60,639 bases of DNA from NCBI RefSeq assembly GCF_017312405.1, contig NZ_BLTG01000077.1, positions 1-60,639 on the forward strand, given 5' to 3'. The notes beneath the pieces were generated by a model that saw only the letters and a program-made list of their open reading frames with translations, had not been told where the DNA came from and did not search any database. Position 1 is the stretch's first letter; each line of letters opens with the position of its first letter. Position numbers and translations under genes: made by a program. Origin of the DNA: Mycobacterium sp. PO1. GTDB taxonomy: Bacteria > Actinomycetota > Actinomycetes > Mycobacteriales > Mycobacteriaceae. Positions 47,314-56,928 of this stretch are shown here, one piece after another.

Positions 47314-48825
47314 GTGACCGACCCGCCGCCCCCGCCGCCACCGGCCATGGGCCCACGCGCCGCCGCGGCACTGGTCTTCGGGTCGTCGGCGGCGGTGCTG
47401 GTCGTCGAGATCACCGCGCTCCGGCTGCTGGCGCCCTACCTCGGGCTCACGCTGGAGACCAGCACGCTGGTCATCGGCATCGCGCTGGCGGCGATCGCGC
47501 TCGGCTCCTGGGCCGGCGGGCGGGCAGCCGACCGCGTCGACCCGCGTCGCCTCATCGCCCCCGCGCTGGGTGTCTCCGGCGTCGTGGTGGCGCTGAGCCC
47601 GGCCGTGGTCCGGATGGCCGCGGAATGGGCGCCGCCGCTGCTGATCCTGGTCGCGTCGGCGGCCATCCTCGTCCCGGGTGCGCTGCTCTCGGCAGTGACG
47701 CCGATGGTGACCAAGATCCGATTGTTCGATCTGGCCGACACCGGCACCGTGGTGGGCAAGCTTTCCGGCGTCGGCACCGTGGGCGCCATCGCCGGCACCG
47801 TCATCACCGGCTTCGTGCTGATCTCGCGGCTGCCGGTCAGCGCCATCCTGGTCGGCCTCGGCGTGCTGCTGGTGATCGGAGCCGCCGTCGTGGAGTGGCG
47901 GGCACACGGATGGGTACGGTCGCGCGCCGCCGTGCTGGTCATTGCGCTGACGGTCGCCGCCCTGGCCAGCGCCGTCGCCCCCGGCGGCTGCGACGCCGAG
48001 ACCAAATACCACTGCGCCGACGTCGTCGCCGACCCAGACCGGGACAGCGGACGCACCCTGGTACTGGACGGACTACGGCACTCCTACGTCGACACCGCCG
48101 ACCCCACCGTCCTGCAGTACGACTACGTGCGCGCCCTCGCCGCGGTGGTCGACGCGTCGTTTCCCGACCGGGAGACCCTCGAGGCGTACCACCTCGGTGG
48201 CGGTGGGCTCACCTTTCCCCGTTATCTCGCCGAGGTCCGGCCCGGCACGCGCAGCGTGGTCTCCGAGATCGACGGCGGCGTCGTCGGACTCGACCGCGAC
48301 GAGTTCGGCGAGCTGGCCGGCACCGGCATCGACATCCGCGTCGAAGACGGCCGACTGGGTCTGCAGCGCCTCGACACCGACACCCGGGACCTGGTTGTCG
48401 GTGATGCGTTCGGCGGTGTCAGCGTGCCGTGGCACCTGACCACCGTCGAGGCCCTGTCGGGGATCCAGCGCGTGCTCGCGCCCGGCGGTGTCTACGCGGC
48501 CAATCTGATCGACCACGGCGAGCTGGCGTTCGCCCGCGCCGAGGTCGCCACGGTGGCCGAGGTGTTCGACCACGTCGCGCTGCTGGGCGAACCCACCGAT
48601 CTGGCCGCCGGCCCGGCAACAGAGCGAGGCGGCAATTTCGTCGTCGTCGCGTCCGACCGGCCGATCTCGGTGCCGGCCCTCCGCGAGGGACTGGCTGCCC
48701 GTGACACCGGGTGGACGGCGATCAGCGGTGACGATCTCGCCCGTTGGATCGGCGACACCCAGGTGCTGACCGACGACCATGCTCCGGTCGATCAACTGCT
48801 CGAGCCGTTCGGGTCGAGCCGATGA
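47314..48825 (+). CDS. Membrane-fused spermidine synthase-like protein
   Basis: 503 aa from GTG 47314. The first 210 residues are seven or eight membrane segments; the rest is a soluble methyltransferase-fold domain like polyamine aminopropyltransferases (LVLDGLRHSYVDTADPTVLQ, EAYHLGGGGLTFPRYLAEV, VVSEIDGGVV, LVVGDAFGGVSVPWHLTT). The usual GGGDG glycine loop reads GGGGLT, so substrate use may differ from spermidine synthase. Common in actinobacteria; function uncertain. Confidence 0.85.
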   Translation: MTDPPPPPPPAMGPRAAAALVFGSSAAVLVVEITALRLLAPYLGLTLETSTLVIGIALAAIALGSWAGGRAADRVDPRRLIAPALGVSGVVVALSPAVVRMAAEWAPPLLILVASAAILVPGALLSAVTPMVTKIRLFDLADTGTVVGKLSGVGTVGAIAGTVITGFVLISRLPVSAILVGLGVLLVIGAAVVEWRAHGWVRSRAAVLVIALTVAALASAVAPGGCDAETKYHCADVVADPDRDSGRTLVLDGLRHSYVDTADPTVLQYDYVRALAAVVDASFPDRETLEAYHLGGGGLTFPRYLAEVRPGTRSVVSEIDGGVVGLDRDEFGELAGTGIDIRVEDGRLGLQRLDTDTRDLVVGDAFGGVSVPWHLTTVEALSGIQRVLAPGGVYAANLIDHGELAFARAEVATVAEVFDHVALLGEPTDLAAGPATERGGNFVVVASDRPISVPALREGLAARDTGWTAISGDDLARWIGDTQVLTDDHAPVDQLLEPFGSSR

Positions 48826-49069
48826 ACGTCCGCTGCGGATTCCGTCGCCGAGCCTTCTGACCCCCGCGTGGGAACTTCCACCGTTCGGGACCGGCCTGTT
48901 CAGAAGAGCCAGGATGCGAACGATTTCGGGCCAGTTCGGCGAACCGGTGGGCGACCTTCGGATTTCGTACTACCCTGGGCTCGGGTTGAGCTTCCAGCCC
49001 GCGACGGCGTCACCGACGCGGGGAAGCCGTCGTAGTCCCCTACAAGGCCGTAGCGACAGGACGCGAAGC

Positions 49070-49561
49070 ATGAGAACGGTCGACGTCGACAACACGTGGG
49101 TCCATCCGCCGGTGCCGGGCGACGACCGAAGACGAATCAGCAACGCCACGTTCGCCGTGCGGCCGTGCTCGCGCGACCGGATCGCCGTCGGAGTCCGGGG
49201 CGACATCGATGTGGTGAACGGTCGCGACCTGGCCCGCTACGTGGTGCACCACACCCGGGCCTCGCGGCAACTGGTGCTGGATCTGCGTTCGGTCGACTTC
49301 TTCGGCACCCAGGGTTTCACCGCGCTCTACTACATCAGCGTGCACTGCGCCCGCACCGACGTCGACTGGGCGATCGTCGGCAGCCGCCACGTGCGCCGGT
49401 TGCTGTCGATCTGCGATCCCGGCGGCGAACTTCCGCTGGCGGACAACCTGCGCGCGGCGCTGCGGCGACTCGACCGCATCGCCCACAGTCGCCACCATCG
49501 ACGCTGGAGTGCGCGGTCGGAAATCCGAACCCCCGACGACGCTCACCACCGCGCCTCCTGA
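49070..49561 (+). CDS. STAS-domain protein (anti-sigma-factor antagonist-like)
   Basis: 163 aa with the start at ATG 49070. The STAS core reads IAVGVRGDIDVVNGRDLARY, LVLDLRSVDFFGTQGFTALY and WAIVGSRHVRRLLSIC. The phospho-acceptor position of SpoIIAA-type proteins (DSSG) is GTQG here, so Thr would be the only candidate. The basic tail (HSRHHRRWSAR) is extra. No anti-sigma kinase is adjacent. Confidence 0.85.
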   Translation: MRTVDVDNTWVHPPVPGDDRRRISNATFAVRPCSRDRIAVGVRGDIDVVNGRDLARYVVHHTRASRQLVLDLRSVDFFGTQGFTALYYISVHCARTDVDWAIVGSRHVRRLLSICDPGGELPLADNLRAALRRLDRIAHSRHHRRWSARSEIRTPDDAHHRAS

Positions 49562-49593
49562 CCTCACGGCGTGGCCGGGCCGCCCCGTCCGAC

Positions 49594-51084
49594 CTACCGG
49601 GCCACCAGCGTGGCGGCCACGTCGGCCGAGGACGTCAGCTTGAGCTGTGGATCGCCGACGGCCTCGTCGCGCAGCAACCGCACATCGGAGTGGTAGCTCA
49701 TCGACGTCACCCAGGGCTGACCGGCGCCCTGACGGGGCAGCTGGTCGACGGCGCGCTGGACGTATCCGGCGGAGAAGTCGATGAACGGACGGGTCTGCAT
49801 GTTCGGATCGTCGGGCACGGGGCACGCGGTGTCATAGCCGTGGGCGTCCATGTGGCTGAGCAGCCGGCAGAAATGCTCGCACAGCAGGCCCACCTTCAAC
49901 GTCCACGACGAGTTGGTGTAACCGATGGCGTAGGCGAAGTTCGGCACGCCCGAGAGCATCATGCCCTTGTAGGCGACGGTGTCCGGCAGATTCACCGGGG
50001 CGCCGTCGACGGTCAGCGACATGCCGCCGAAAGCCTGCATGGTCAATCCCGTTGCGGTGACGATGATGTCGGCGTCCAGTTCACGTCCGGACTCCAACAG
50101 GATCCCCGTCTCGGTGAACGTGGTGATCCGGTCGGTGACCACCGAGGCGCTGCCGTCGCTGATCGCGGTGAACAGGTCGGCGTCGGGCACCGCGCACAGG
50201 CGCTGATCCCACGGGTTGTAGGTCGGGCTGAAGTGCTCGTCGACGGGGTAGCCGGCGGGCAGCTGCTTGGCGTTCAGCCGACGGATCAGCCGGCGCGCGG
50301 CGGCGGGGTGCTGCTGGCAGAACTGGTACACGAAGCGCTGTTTGGCGATGTTCTTGCGACGGGCCAGCGCATATCCGCGCGTGTCGCCGAGCACGGTCTT
50401 GGCGATGTTGGCGAACCGGTCTTTCGACGGCACCGGCAGGACGTAGGTCGGTGAGCGCTGCAGCATGGTGACGTGTCCCGCCGTGCCGGCCATCGCCGGC
50501 ACCAGGGTCACCGCCGTGGCGCCGCTGCCGATGATGACGACCTTCTTGCCGGTGTAGTCGAGGTCCTCCGGCCAGTGCTGGGGATGGACGATGCGGCCGG
50601 TGAAGCGTTCGCGGCCCTCGAAGTGCGGGGTGTAGCCCTCGTCGTAGCGGTAGTAGCCGCCGGCGCAGAACAGCCAGTTCGCACTGATCTGGAGGCGTTC
50701 TTCGGTGTCGGTCCGTTCGATGTCGACGATCCAGCGGCCCTCGGCGCTGCTCCACTCGGCGCCGAGCACCTTGTGGTGGAACCGGACCTTGTCGTCGATG
50801 CCGTTCTCGGCGGCGGTCTCACGCAGATACGCCAGGATCTTGTCGGCGGTGGCGATGGCGTGTTCGTCGCGCCACGGCTTGAACTCGTAACCGAAGGTGT
50901 GCAGGTCGGAGTCCGAGCGGATACCGGGATAGCGGAACAGGTCCCAGGTGCCCCCGGTCGCACCGCGCGCCTCGACGATCGCGTACTGCCGATCGGGATG
51001 GTGGCGCTGCAGGTAATAGGCGGCGCCGATGCCGGAGATTCCGGCGCCGACGATCAGGACGTCGAGGTGTTGGGGATGGTCCAT
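49594..51084 (-). CDS. Flavin-containing/Baeyer-Villiger monooxygenase (EthA/MymA-like)
   Basis: 496 aa. FAD motif VGAGISGIGAAYYL, Baeyer-Villiger signature FTGRIVHPQHWP (FxGxxxHxxxWP) near residue 160, and NADPH motif IIGSGATAVTLVPAM. Length and sequence style match EthA (489 aa) and MymA. Such enzymes oxidise ketones or sulfur compounds; EthA also activates ethionamide. Divergent from a PucR regulator gene. Confidence 0.92.
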   Translation of the reverse strand: MDHPQHLDVLIVGAGISGIGAAYYLQRHHPDRQYAIVEARGATGGTWDLFRYPGIRSDSDLHTFGYEFKPWRDEHAIATADKILAYLRETAAENGIDDKVRFHHKVLGAEWSSAEGRWIVDIERTDTEERLQISANWLFCAGGYYRYDEGYTPHFEGRERFTGRIVHPQHWPEDLDYTGKKVVIIGSGATAVTLVPAMAGTAGHVTMLQRSPTYVLPVPSKDRFANIAKTVLGDTRGYALARRKNIAKQRFVYQFCQQHPAAARRLIRRLNAKQLPAGYPVDEHFSPTYNPWDQRLCAVPDADLFTAISDGSASVVTDRITTFTETGILLESGRELDADIIVTATGLTMQAFGGMSLTVDGAPVNLPDTVAYKGMMLSGVPNFAYAIGYTNSSWTLKVGLLCEHFCRLLSHMDAHGYDTACPVPDDPNMQTRPFIDFSAGYVQRAVDQLPRQGAGQPWVTSMSYHSDVRLLRDEAVGDPQLKLTSSADVAATLVAR

Positions 51085-51178
51085 GGCGGCAGCTCCTGTG
51101 CGGGTGGTCGAGCGATGTACCGATCGTCGCGTTCTCGACGCCCCCAGCCAAGGTCAGAACGACCCTGATGCACCGGTT

Positions 51179-51201
51179 CAGTGGTGCACAATGCACCACT
51201 G
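51179..51201. promoter_or_regulatory. Perfect inverted repeat between the monooxygenase and PucR genes
   Basis: CAGTGGTGCA-CAA-TGCACCACTG has 10-bp perfect arms and a 3-base spacer, 15 bases before the pucR-type start codon. It is the obvious operator for the regulator, controlling itself and possibly the monooxygenase. A related half-site TGCACCGG is at 51169-51176. Confidence 0.75.
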
Positions 51202-51216
51202 GACTACGGTCGGAGC

Positions 51217-52428
51217 ATGTCGTCGGCACTCCCCTCACCAGCGGTTCGGGAGCTGATCCGGCAGTGCGCGCAGATCGTCGTCAACGCCCGCCCCGAATGG
51301 CTCGACGAACTGGACGCATCCGTGCTGGCGGCCAGCCCGACGATCGCCGCTGACCCCGAGCTCGCCGCGGCGGTCAGCCGGAGCAACCGCGCCAACCTGT
51401 TCTTCTGGGGCACCGCCAACATCCGCGACCCCGGGGCCCCGGTCCCGCCCAACACCGGTCCCGAACCGCTGACCATCGCCCGCGAGGTGGTGCGCAGAGG
51501 CTTGGACGCGTACTCCCTCGACGCCTACCGGGTGGGGGAAGCCGTGGCGTGGCGGCGGCTGATGGAGATCGCCTTCGAGCTGACCTCCGACCCGGCCGAG
51601 CTGCACGAGCTACTCGACGTGTGCTCGCGGTCGATCAGTTCGTTCATCGACGCCACGCTGGCCGGGATCGCGGCGCAGATCGACGCCGAGCGCGACGAAC
51701 TCACCCGCGGCACGCACGCCGAACGCCGCGAGACGGTGGCGCTGCTGCTCGACGGCGCGCCCATCCCCCGCCGACGGGCCGAGGACCGCCTCGGCTATGC
51801 GCTGACCGGACCGCACACCGCCGCGGTGATCTGGAGCGACGATCCGGACGCGGCGCCGCGGCTCGACCGGACCGCCGAGGCGATCGCGCAGGCCGCCGGG
51901 GCGGCTCACCACCTCAGCGTGCTCGCCAGCACCGCGACGCGGTGGCTGTGGGTGCCGGGTGTCATCCCGGCCGACGGCGCTTCGGTGCTCCAGGCGGTGC
52001 ACCCGCCCGAGGGCATCCGAGTCGCCGTAGGGTCCACTGCCCTCGGTCCGGAAGGCTTCCGCCGCAGCCACTTCGACGCGCTGACCACCCAGCAGATGAT
52101 GGCGCGACTGCGCTCACCACAGCAGCTCGCGTTCTTCGCCGACATCGAACTGGTCGCGCTGGTGACCACGGACCCCGACCGCGCCACCAGCTTCGTCGAC
52201 CGGGTCCTGGGTGACTTCGCGGCCGCCGAGCCTGACATACAGGACAGCGTGCGGACATTCATTGCCTTGCAGTGCAACGCCTCTCGCGCAGCGGCACGGC
52301 TCTACACCCATCGCAACACCCTGCTGCGCCGGCTCGCCCGCGCCGATGAACTGCTGCCTCGGCCGCTGTCCGACAACGTCGTCGACGTCGCGGTGGCGCT
52401 GGACGTGCTGCGCTGGCGGGGACGATGA
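51217..52428 (+). CDS. PucR-family transcriptional regulator
   Basis: 403 aa with the start at ATG 51217. The C-terminal HTH_30 (FIALQCNASRAAARLYTHRN followed by TLLRRLARADELLPRPL) defines the PucR/CdaR family; the middle is the GGDEF-like linker and the N-terminal part a helical sensor. Probably activates or represses the divergent monooxygenase. Confidence 0.9.
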   Translation: MSSALPSPAVRELIRQCAQIVVNARPEWLDELDASVLAASPTIAADPELAAAVSRSNRANLFFWGTANIRDPGAPVPPNTGPEPLTIAREVVRRGLDAYSLDAYRVGEAVAWRRLMEIAFELTSDPAELHELLDVCSRSISSFIDATLAGIAAQIDAERDELTRGTHAERRETVALLLDGAPIPRRRAEDRLGYALTGPHTAAVIWSDDPDAAPRLDRTAEAIAQAAGAAHHLSVLASTATRWLWVPGVIPADGASVLQAVHPPEGIRVAVGSTALGPEGFRRSHFDALTTQQMMARLRSPQQLAFFADIELVALVTTDPDRATSFVDRVLGDFAAAEPDIQDSVRTFIALQCNASRAAARLYTHRNTLLRRLARADELLPRPLSDNVVDVAVALDVLRWRGR

Positions 52429-52462
52429 GCCGGACGATGCCGATCACCAGAAGCCGGAGGCC

Positions 52463-53743
52463 CTACGTCGGGAACGGCTCGGATACCGGGCGCCCCAGCA
52501 GGAAGCCCTGACCGTATTCGATGCCCAGCCGGGTCAGGGTGTCGAGCTGGGCGGGTGTCTCGACGGCTTCGGCGACGATCTTCGCTCCGAGCTCTGCGCC
52601 CAACGCCTTCAACGCCGTGGCGAAGGCGCGCTTCACGGGATTCTCGTCGATGCCGTCGACCAACTCCCCGTCGATCTTGATGATGTCGGGACGCAGCCGC
52701 AAGAGCTGGACGAAGCTGGCGTACCCCGCGCCGGCGTCATCGACGGCCACTGAGACCCCCGCACCGCGCAGCTTCTCCAGATCGGCTCCGAACGACTCGG
52801 GAAATGGTTCGTGCTCCGTGACTTCCACGATCAAAGGCCGGTCGACGCTGACCAACAGCTCCTGGATCGACGGGTCCAGAACAGCGCTCGGGCTCAGGTT
52901 GACGGCGACCGGATAGCGGTCGGGAATGCGTGTGGCCGCGGTCAGCACCTCCCGCAACGCGGCGTGCTCGATCGCAACACCGCGGCCCAGGCGGCGGGCG
53001 GTGGTGAACCACTTCTGCGGTGTCAACGCGGAATCGGGAGGAAAACGCGTCAACCCCTCGTAGGCAAGGGCCTCACCGCTGGCGAGATGAACCATCGGTT
53101 GGAAGACCACACTCAGAACGTTCGACTGCGCCAGCAGCGATTCCAGTTCGTCTTGTAATCCACCGACCTCCGCGGTCTCCGGCAGCATCACCGACGCGAC
53201 GAACCGGGCGGTGAGCGCCCGCTGTCCACGCTCCTCGCTGTCGGTCATCACCTGGGTCAACAGGCTCGAGATCTGAGACTGCGCCCCGATCAACGCCGAG
53301 ACGAACTCGCTGATCGCGAGCAGTGAATCGAGGTCCTCCTCCGTGAACGCGCCGGGCTCCGCGGCGGCCAACAGCAGAGAGCCGATCGCGTGATCGTTGT
53401 AGGTCAACGGAATCGCCGCCCAGGAACGGGTCCCCCACTGCTTGTTCATCGAGCGCACGCGCGCGGTCAGGCGCGAGTCGACCATCGCGTCGGCGATCAG
53501 CTGGGGACGTCGCTCGCGCGCGGCGCGTCCCTGCAAGCTGCCTCGCTTGGGCACCACGAAGCCGACCGCCGTGGCGAGCACGCCGTGGGCGGATACGGTG
53601 ACGTAGGCATTGTCGGTGGCCCGCAGCAGCGTGATCGCAGCGCCGTCGGCCTTGGGCGCGAACGCACATGCCTGCTCCGCGACGCGGCTCACCAACGACG
53701 CCGGTTCCAGCGACGCGACCAGAGCCTGGATCACTCTTTCCAC
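52463..53743 (-). CDS. GAF-EAL protein, putative c-di-GMP phosphodiesterase
   Basis: 426 aa with a GTG start at 53743 (GGGGG upstream; a longer frame to 53842 is possible). The N-terminal GAF domain (about residues 1-160) precedes an EAL domain: ALAYEGLTRF (EGL in place of EAL), VAVNLSPSAV, EVTEHEP, VAVDDAGAGYASF, IIKIDGELV, KIVAEAVET and GQGFLLGRP. The metal and catalytic residues (E, N, E, DD, K, E) look intact, so activity is plausible. No GGDEF partner domain in the protein. A GAF ligand may tune the activity. Confidence 0.87.
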   Translation of the reverse strand: MERVIQALVASLEPASLVSRVAEQACAFAPKADGAAITLLRATDNAYVTVSAHGVLATAVGFVVPKRGSLQGRAARERRPQLIADAMVDSRLTARVRSMNKQWGTRSWAAIPLTYNDHAIGSLLLAAAEPGAFTEEDLDSLLAISEFVSALIGAQSQISSLLTQVMTDSEERGQRALTARFVASVMLPETAEVGGLQDELESLLAQSNVLSVVFQPMVHLASGEALAYEGLTRFPPDSALTPQKWFTTARRLGRGVAIEHAALREVLTAATRIPDRYPVAVNLSPSAVLDPSIQELLVSVDRPLIVEVTEHEPFPESFGADLEKLRGAGVSVAVDDAGAGYASFVQLLRLRPDIIKIDGELVDGIDENPVKRAFATALKALGAELGAKIVAEAVETPAQLDTLTRLGIEYGQGFLLGRPVSEPFPT

Positions 53744-54014
53744 GTCACCCCCGTCCCCTGGTCGGGTCGAGGCCGGCCAATTCCTCACTCGGGCACCACA
53801 CATGATCGACGCCGCGGCCCAGTTCGCTCTGTTGACGACCACAGATTTGCGTGCCTCACGCTACCGAACACACGCAGTCGACGCTGGCCTTCGTCGGATT
53901 CGCTGGGGCAGGGCAACCCCGTGCTCTGACCACCACGTAGAGCCTCACGCGATGCGGCCTCGTTTTCATGAAACTTGAGACAGCTCCGACACGACCAGCG
54001 CTAATGGGCCGGAG

Positions 54015-54788
54015 TCAGTCAGCGGGCGCACCAGCTGTGCGGAGGGTGAGTAGTTCGCTCACGGTGACGAATCGGTAGCCGTCGGACTGGAGCCGGTCGA
54101 TGATCTGCGGGACGGCGGCGCGAGACGCGGCACGGCTTTCCAGCATGACGTGCAGCAGGATGATCGAGCCCGGGCGGACGCTTTCCACGGTGTCGCCGAC
54201 GATCTGGCCGGTGGTGGGATTGCCTGCCGAATCTGGTTCCAGATCCCAGGTGATTGTGGTGCGGCTGTGTTCGGCGAGGTAGTGCGGGAGCGCCCAGAGC
54301 TTCTTGCCGTACGGCGGTCGAAATGTCACCGGACCGCGATAGCCAGTGCGTGCGATGGCTTCGTCGGTGCGCTCTATTTCGCCGGCAACGGTGGCACCGG
54401 AGACGAACACCATTCGGCGGTGGGTGTAGGTGTGGTTTCCGATTTCGTGTCCTGCGCGCACAATCGCCGCACCTTGGTCGGGGTGGCGGTCCAGGTCGGC
54501 GCCGTTGAGGTAGAACGTCGCCGGGATATCCGCTGTGGCCAGTGCGTCGAGGATGTCTGGTGTCCATTCGGTGGGGCCGTCGTCCAAGGTCAGCGCCACC
54601 ACCTTGTCAGTGGTGTCGACCCGGTCGATGATCTCACCGGCTAGTTGAAAGGTCCGAGACGTGGCCAAGGTGTAGCCGGCGAACGTGGCCGCGAGCAGCA
54701 TTACCAGCGCGATCGATGTTGCGATAACCCATTTCCGCACGACATCCGTGTCTACCAGCACACCGGCAAAATGATCTTGGTCGTTCAT
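54015..54788 (-). CDS. Membrane-anchored polysaccharide deacetylase (NodB-type)
   Basis: 257 aa with the start at ATG 54788. N-terminal membrane anchor (WVIATSIALVMLLAATFAGY) and NodB domain motifs: ALTLDDGPTEW (TxDD), GHEIGNHTYTHRR (HxxxH), FRPPYGKKLW, and a C-terminal IILLHVM where LLHD would be usual. Probably deacetylates N-acetylglucosamine in peptidoglycan or another surface polymer, outside the membrane. The 271 bases between it and the EAL gene hold no gene; a palindrome GTTTTCATGAAAC lies at 53962-53974. Confidence 0.88.
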   Translation of the reverse strand: MNDQDHFAGVLVDTDVVRKWVIATSIALVMLLAATFAGYTLATSRTFQLAGEIIDRVDTTDKVVALTLDDGPTEWTPDILDALATADIPATFYLNGADLDRHPDQGAAIVRAGHEIGNHTYTHRRMVFVSGATVAGEIERTDEAIARTGYRGPVTFRPPYGKKLWALPHYLAEHSRTTITWDLEPDSAGNPTTGQIVGDTVESVRPGSIILLHVMLESRAASRAAVPQIIDRLQSDGYRFVTVSELLTLRTAGAPAD

Positions 54789-54877
54789 CGCCGACAGGGC
54801 TGCGTGGAATTTCGCCACGTGTCGCTTCCAGGAATGTGGACGGCTCACATCTTGTCTCCGAGCCCCCCGTCGTCTCC

Positions 54878-55753
54878 TCACGTATCGGTACGGGCGGTGG
54901 CCGGCGAATTCTCGGTGAACGCGTCGCTGTGGCTGGTTGCCCATTCCACGTAGGTGGTGGCTGGGCGGCCGGTGATTCGTTCCACGGCGTCGGTGACGAC
55001 GGCTGGCTCGGTGACCTCGAAGGCCCATTGCCCCATGAGTAGCTCGAGGTATTCCGGAGGCAGGATTCGTCCGTAGAGTACGCGGGCCTCGGTGTCTGGG
55101 ATCTCGATGACGTCAATCGTTTTGCCGATGGCCTGACTGATGATTTCGACCTGCTCGCGCATTGTCAGCGAGTGCGGTCCGGTGAGGACGATCTTCTGAC
55201 CGTCCAACTGCTGCGAGGTCAGTGCGTGTACAGCGACCGTGGCAATGTCCTCGTCGGCGATGGGCGCCTGCTGGGATTGCGGGAACGGCAGACGCACCCG
55301 CTCTTCGGAGCGGATCTGGTTGGCCCAGAACCGAATCGCGTTGCGGGCGAACGCGCCGGGGCGCAGGCAGACGGTGGTGAATCCCCCGTCGTGCATGGCG
55401 TTCTCCACCGCGAGGTGACGTTGCTTGTTGTACTCGACGAATGGTTCGTTACGGGTGGTGTCGATCGTGGAGAGCACCACCACCTTGCGCACCCCGGCGG
55501 CGCGCATCTCGGCGGCAAGTCCCGGCAGGGTCTCTGGTTGGGCGAAGCTGTAGAGGAAGACCGCGTCCACGCCATCGAGTGCAGGCCTCAACGTGTGCGG
55601 ATGATCAAGGTCGCCGGCCACGGTCTCGGCCCACGGCCAGCGCTGGGCAGCTGGGTGGCGGCAGGTCGCACGCACAGCCACTCCCGTGTCGCGCAGTCGA
55701 TCGACGATGCAGCCCCCGACACCGCCGCGGGCTCCGGTCACCAGTACGCGCAT
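54878..55753 (-). CDS. NAD(P)H-binding atypical SDR (NmrA/NAD-epimerase-like)
   Basis: 291 aa with the start at ATG 55753. Rossmann motif MRVLVTGARGGVGGCIVDRL; then DGVDAVFLYSFAQPET, KVVVLSTIDTTRNEPFVEYN and TTVCLRPGAFARNAIRFWAN. Resembles quinone or NAD(P)H-sensing reductases. Divergent from a LysR gene, a common pairing that suggests LysR control. Confidence 0.87.
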   Translation of the reverse strand: MRVLVTGARGGVGGCIVDRLRDTGVAVRATCRHPAAQRWPWAETVAGDLDHPHTLRPALDGVDAVFLYSFAQPETLPGLAAEMRAAGVRKVVVLSTIDTTRNEPFVEYNKQRHLAVENAMHDGGFTTVCLRPGAFARNAIRFWANQIRSEERVRLPFPQSQQAPIADEDIATVAVHALTSQQLDGQKIVLTGPHSLTMREQVEIISQAIGKTIDVIEIPDTEARVLYGRILPPEYLELLMGQWAFEVTEPAVVTDAVERITGRPATTYVEWATSHSDAFTENSPATARTDT

Positions 55754-55831
55754 GACAACGCCCTTTCGTCGAAAGACTGGTCGATTTCGACTGTAGAAGC
55801 GGCAAAGCATGCACACCAACAATGATTGCTG

Positions 55832-56758
55832 ATGTGCGATATTCATCTGGTGAATCTCGCGTCGGTTGATCTGAACCTGCTGGTGGTCTTGGATGCCGTA
55901 CTCGACGAGCGCAGCGCCACCAGGGCCGCCGCGCGGCTTCACACCACCCAGCCAACGGTGTCGAACGCATTGGCACGTTTACGTCTGCTGCTCGGTGACC
56001 CTCTGGTGGTGCGATCCGGTCGCGGTCTGAGCCCGACCCCCGCCGCTCTCGCCATTCAGCCGCGCCTCAAGGAGGCGCTGGGACTGCTGGACGGAATCGT
56101 GCACGACCTCGACGACTTCGAGCTGGCGTCGACCACCCGCGAATGGGTCATCGCCTTCGCCGAGCTGTACGGCCCGCTACTTCTTCCCGAACTCCACCAT
56201 CGGCTCCAACGGGACGCCCCGCGATCCTCCCTGCGCGTCATGGCCCTGGATCGCATCGCCGTCACCGACGCCCTGGCCACCGGTGAGCTCGACCTGTACC
56301 TCGGCATCCCCACCACCACCTCACCGGCATGGCGATCGGAGCCGGTGTTCTCTGACGACATCGTCGGCATCGTTGCCCGCGATCACCCCGCAGCGAGCAC
56401 GCCCATGACACTCGAACGGTTCGTGGACCTGCCTCATGCCAATGTCGAAATCACCTCGGGCCGCGGTCGCGAAGTCGACGACGCCCTGGCCCGGCTGGGC
56501 TTGACACGCAACATTCAACTGACCATGCCGTACTACAGCGCGCTGGTCGCTGTCGTGGAGAACGGGCACTGCGTAGCCACCGTGCCGCGCCGGCTGGCAC
56601 ACCACCACGCCGGGCAGTCAGCACTGCACATCTTCGAACTACCGCTGGTACTACCGGAATACGAGATTCGTCTGCACTGGCACACCCGCGTCGACAACGA
56701 CCCAGGCGTAGCCGCTCTCAGAAGAATGATCCACGACACCCTCGAGCCCGTCACGTGA
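55832..56758 (+). CDS. LysR-family transcriptional regulator
   Basis: 308 aa from ATG 55832; GTG 55850 (302 aa, VNLASVDLNLL) is equally reasonable. HTH: ATRAAARLHTTQPTVSNALA followed by RLRLLLGDPLVVRSG; then the LysR substrate domain. It resembles the NodD/LinR-type subgroup. Probably controls the divergent reductase gene. Confidence 0.92.
   Translation: MCDIHLVNLASVDLNLLVVLDAVLDERSATRAAARLHTTQPTVSNALARLRLLLGDPLVVRSGRGLSPTPAALAIQPRLKEALGLLDGIVHDLDDFELASTTREWVIAFAELYGPLLLPELHHRLQRDAPRSSLRVMALDRIAVTDALATGELDLYLGIPTTTSPAWRSEPVFSDDIVGIVARDHPAASTPMTLERFVDLPHANVEITSGRGREVDDALARLGLTRNIQLTMPYYSALVAVVENGHCVATVPRRLAHHHAGQSALHIFELPLVLPEYEIRLHWHTRVDNDPGVAALRRMIHDTLEPVT
55841..55855. promoter_or_regulatory. 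LysR-box-like inverted repeat at the lysR start
   Basis: ATTCA-TCTGG-TGAAT is a perfect 5-bp inverted repeat of T-N11-A type that overlaps the GTG 55850 candidate start. It may be an autoregulatory site; if so, the shorter start is favoured. Confidence 0.4.
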
Positions 56759-56866
56759 GCAGACAGCCGTCTCAGATCTGGAGAACCGAGACTCTCCTGA
56801 AGTCCGCCTCCCCACCGGGGCTGGCCTCCCGAGATCAGTCCTGAAAGAACCCGCCCACAAGCACAA

Positions 56867-56896
56867 AGGTCACGAACCATTTCTGGTTCGTGACCT
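56867..56896 (-). terminator. Rho-independent terminator of the tRNA-Leu gene
   Basis: A perfect 12-bp stem (AGGTCACGAACC / GGTTCGTGACCT) with a 6-base loop, followed on the minus strand by TTTGTGCTTGT. It lies 33 bases beyond the tRNA 3' end and is one of the clearest terminator shapes in the window. Confidence 0.85.
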
Positions 56897-56928
56897 CATG
56901 CGTCGCAGTTCGTAGAACCGCTCAAATG

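Noticed and set aside
46906..48012. Minus-strand open frame of 368 codons overlapping the fused spermidine-synthase gene
   Set aside because: A shadow frame: composition is Gln/Arg/Asp-rich nonsense and the plus-strand gene has membrane segments and conserved motifs.
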